From contig NZ_JANUGU010000002.1 in assembly GCF_024753145.1 (NCBI RefSeq), forward strand, positions 186,001 through 250,000: a DNA stretch of 64,000 nucleotides, given 5' to 3'. This document shows positions 62,020-64,000 of the stretch, one piece after another (position 1 is the stretch's first letter; each line of letters begins with the position of its first letter). The notes beneath the pieces are model-generated. The model ran no database searches. It worked only from the letters and a program-made list of their open reading frames with translations, and was not told the origin of the DNA. This DNA is from Massilia terrae (GTDB taxonomy: Bacteria > Pseudomonadota > Gammaproteobacteria > Burkholderiales > Burkholderiaceae_D). A program made the position numbers and the translations under genes.

Positions 62020-63422
62020 TGAAACAAATTAAACGACTCGTCACCCCGCTCGCCCTGGCGCTGGCCCTGGCCGGCTGCGTCAACCTGGCGCCCAAGTATG
62101 AACGCCCGGCCGCGCCGGTGGCCTCGAGCTTCCCGACCCTCGGCGGCAGCAACGCCAGCGGCAACGCGGTCGCCGCGCAGGCGCCGGCCACCATGGCGTG
62201 GCAGCAGTTCTTCACCGACGCCCGCCTTCAGCGCCTGATCGGCATCGCGCTGGCCAACAACCGCGACCTGCGCATCGCGGTCGCCAACATCGAGCAGGCA
62301 CGCGCCAGCTACCAGATCCAGCGTTCGCAGCAGTTCCCGGCGGTGGGCGCCGCCGTCAATGGCAGCCAGTATGCCCACGACGTGCAGCCGAACACCTTCA
62401 CGGCCGGCCTGGCCGTGTCCGCGTTCGAGCTCGACCTGTTCGGCCGCGTGCGCAACCTGTCGCAGTCCGCGCAGGCGCAGTTCTTCGCGGTCGAGGAAAA
62501 CCGCAAGACCGCGCAGATCAGCCTGATCGCCTCGGTCGCCAGCACCTACCTGCAGGCGATGGCCGACGACGAGCAGCTGGCCCTGACCCGCGACACCCTG
62601 CGCACCCGCGAAGACACGCTGCGCCTGACCAAGCTGCGTTTCGATAACGGCGTCACCTCGCGCATCGATCTCGACAGCGCCCAATCGCTGGTCGACAACG
62701 CCCGCTACGTGATGCAGCAGCAGCTGCGCCAGCGCGCGCAGGACGACAACCTGCTCACGCTGTTGATTGGCCAGTCGATCCCGGTCGACCTGCCGCAGGG
62801 CGCCACGCTGGCCAGCACCAGCCTGCCCGACCTGCCGGCCGGCCTGCCCTCGGACCTGCTGGCCGAGCGCCCGGACGTGCGCGCGGCCGAGCAGCAGCTG
62901 ATCGCGGCCAACGCCAACATCGGCGCGGCGCGCGCGGCCTACTTCCCGCGCATCGCCCTGACCGCGAGCGCGGGCAGCGCCAGCACCGCGCTGAGCGGCC
63001 TGTTCAGCGCCGGCCACTGGGGCTGGACCGCGGCCGAGAGCGTGACGATGCCGATCTTCGATTTCGGCCGTACCCGGGCCGGCGTCGATTCGGCCAAGGC
63101 CCAGCGCGATGCCGCCGTGGCGCAGTACGAGCGCTCGATCCAGACCGCGTTCCGCGAAGTGTCGGACGCGCTGGCCGGCCAGGCCACCTATACCGAGCAG
63201 CTGCGCGCTGCGCAGTCGGCGGCCAACACCGAGTCGAACCGCTTCAGCCTGTCCGAGCAGCGCTACAAGACCGGCGCCGCCAGCTACCTCGACCTGCTGG
63301 ACGCGCAGCGTTCGCTGTTCTCGGCCCAGCTGACGGCGGTGCAGGCCAACCTGGCGCGCCTGCAGAACCAGGTCACCTTGTACCGCGTGCTGGGCGGCGG
63401 CTGGAGCGAGCCGCGCGCTTGA
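62019..63422 (+). CDS. outer-membrane efflux channel lipoprotein (OprM/NodT family)
   Basis: A 467-residue TolC-like lipoprotein. A signal with lipobox LAGC puts the lipid on Cys20 (MKQIKRLVTPLALALALAGC). Two OEP repeats follow: WQQFFTDARLQRLIGIALANNRDLRIAVANIEQARASYQIQRSQ and AFELDLFGRVRNLSQ in the first half, and LLAERPDVRAAEQQLIAANANIGAARAAYFPRIAL then YKTGAASYLDLLDAQRSLFSAQL in the second. It forms the trimeric exit duct of the RND pump. The start overlaps the transporter stop by one base, so it is coupled. It is the last gene of the operon and a REP doublet follows. Confidence 0.96.
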   Translation: MKQIKRLVTPLALALALAGCVNLAPKYERPAAPVASSFPTLGGSNASGNAVAAQAPATMAWQQFFTDARLQRLIGIALANNRDLRIAVANIEQARASYQIQRSQQFPAVGAAVNGSQYAHDVQPNTFTAGLAVSAFELDLFGRVRNLSQSAQAQFFAVEENRKTAQISLIASVASTYLQAMADDEQLALTRDTLRTREDTLRLTKLRFDNGVTSRIDLDSAQSLVDNARYVMQQQLRQRAQDDNLLTLLIGQSIPVDLPQGATLASTSLPDLPAGLPSDLLAERPDVRAAEQQLIAANANIGAARAAYFPRIALTASAGSASTALSGLFSAGHWGWTAAESVTMPIFDFGRTRAGVDSAKAQRDAAVAQYERSIQTAFREVSDALAGQATYTEQLRAAQSAANTESNRFSLSEQRYKTGAASYLDLLDAQRSLFSAQLTAVQANLARLQNQVTLYRVLGGGWSEPRA

Positions 63423-63458
63423 GTTGATGGCGCGGTGAGATAACACCGCGCTAGCAAA

Positions 63459-63529
63459 ATGGGGTTCCCGCCTCCGTGGAAACGACGAGCTGAAAGATGC
63501 CGTCGTTCCGGCGCAGGCGGGAACCCCAT
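63459..63529. repeat. REP doublet after the efflux operon
   Basis: Inverted copies at 63459-63487 (GTTCCCGCCTCCGTGGAAACGACG, one arm slightly altered) and 63501-63529 (CGTTCCGGCGCAGGCGGGAAC). They mark the end of the operon before the chemotaxis gene. Confidence 0.75.
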
Positions 63530-63666
63530 TTGTCTTTTGCTTGCAATAACGCCAATCCTTGATGCGTTCTTGCAACATACTCCCACCCCACATCCCCATT
63601 CCCATTCCTATCCGGCATAATCGTTTGCGGACCACTCGTTCTCTACCACAAACCAACTATAAGTAC

Positions 63667-64000
63667 ATGAGACACTTCTTCCGCAATGCCCGCATCGGCA
63701 CCCGCCTGACCCTCGGTTTCGGCCTGATCCTGATCCTGTCGATCGTCTCCACCACCTACGCGCTGATGCACGCGCGCGCCAACGTCGCGGCGATGGAACA
63801 GATGATGGACGCGCCGCTGGCCAAGGAACGCCTGGTGTCCGACCAGAAGACCCTGATCGCCAGCGCGATCTGGCGCACCTCGCTGATCGCGCGCTCGGCC
63901 GACGGCAACCTGGCCGTCACGTTCGCCGACGCGCAAGCCGAGGGCGTCAAGCTGGGCAACGCCAAGATGAAGCAGATCGAAGAGCTGCTGTCCTCGGATG
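63667..64000 (+). CDS. methyl-accepting chemotaxis protein, N-terminal fragment
   Basis: From the ATG at 63667 the frame stays open to the window edge (111 residues). The start MRHFFRNARIGTRLTLGFGLILILSIVSTTYALM is a typical MCP N-terminus with the first transmembrane helix at about residues 14-34. A periplasmic four-helix ligand-binding domain begins after it (RANVAAMEQMMDAPLAKERLVSDQK). The HAMP and signalling parts lie beyond the window. The ligand is unknown. Confidence 0.8.
   Translation, partial: MRHFFRNARIGTRLTLGFGLILILSIVSTTYALMHARANVAAMEQMMDAPLAKERLVSDQKTLIASAIWRTSLIARSADGNLAVTFADAQAEGVKLGNAKMKQIEELLSSD

Overview
The window is a GC-rich bacterial chromosome segment with short intergenic gaps and, apart from REP-type repeats, no insertion sequence, prophage, CRISPR array, rRNA or tRNA that I could see. 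Gene content points to a betaproteobacterium, most likely Oxalobacteraceae (Massilia or a close relative). The pointers are an imuA/imuB/dnaE2 mutasome with LexA boxes, a HexR-type Entner-Doudoroff regulon, an acrAB-oprM-like operon with an AcrR-like operator, and many copies of a short palindrome built on the core CGTCCCCGCGCAGGCGGG. The taxonomic call is inference from gene content, not from a marker gene.

Layout. 0-7 kb: the 5' end of pyrG, an OprB-type porin, two uncharacterised genes, a minisatellite, and the error-prone polymerase gene dnaE2. 7-17 kb: a divergent PhzF-like gene sharing dnaE2's LexA-box region, a TonB-dependent receptor, a QseBC/TctDE-like two-component pair, a DegP-like protease, an IbpA-like Hsp20 with a strong sigma-32 promoter, and an M61 peptidase. 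17-21 kb: imuA-imuB behind a second LexA box, a Na+/H+ antiporter-like protein and an orphan HepT homologue that has lost its catalytic residues. 21-29 kb: a PRC-barrel protein, hrpA, argA (possibly leaderless), yggX, a lipoprotein and rpiA. 30-36 kb: edd-eda divergent from pgi, followed by a gluconolactonase-like gene and aqpZ. 37-46 kb: a 1131-aa AsmA-like protein, ohr, a NERD-nuclease/UvrD-helicase fusion behind a palindromic operator candidate, an exported two-gene unit, and rhlE. 46-49 kb: zwf-hexR behind two HexR-like boxes. 49-56 kb: a frameshifted aldo/keto reductase, a small two-gene unit of unknown function, a DUF3144 protein, a PhzF protein, an M19 dipeptidase, a TMEM175-like channel, an alpha/beta hydrolase, pgeF, a free-Met-sulfoxide reductase and tal. 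56-64 kb: a TetR/AcrR regulator divergent from an RND efflux operon, and the 5' end of a chemotaxis receptor gene.

How the genes work together. Three themes stand out. (1) SOS mutagenesis: ImuA, ImuB and DnaE2 form one functional unit, but their genes sit in two LexA-controlled units about 10 kb apart. (2) Glucose catabolism: zwf, pgi, edd and eda each carry, or follow, copies of a CGTAGTAAAATTTnC-type box that fits HexR, and hexR itself lies directly downstream of zwf. rpiA and tal nearby supply the pentose phosphate branch. (3) Envelope stress and efflux: the two-component system, DegP-like protease, Hsp20 and RND pump.

The best candidates for something undescribed are the orphan HepT-like protein without catalytic residues (20702-21118), the small membrane protein plus partner at 49580-50264, the NERD-helicase with its palindrome over the ribosome binding site, and the in-frame colonisation of dnaE2 and a phzF-like gene by REP sequence.
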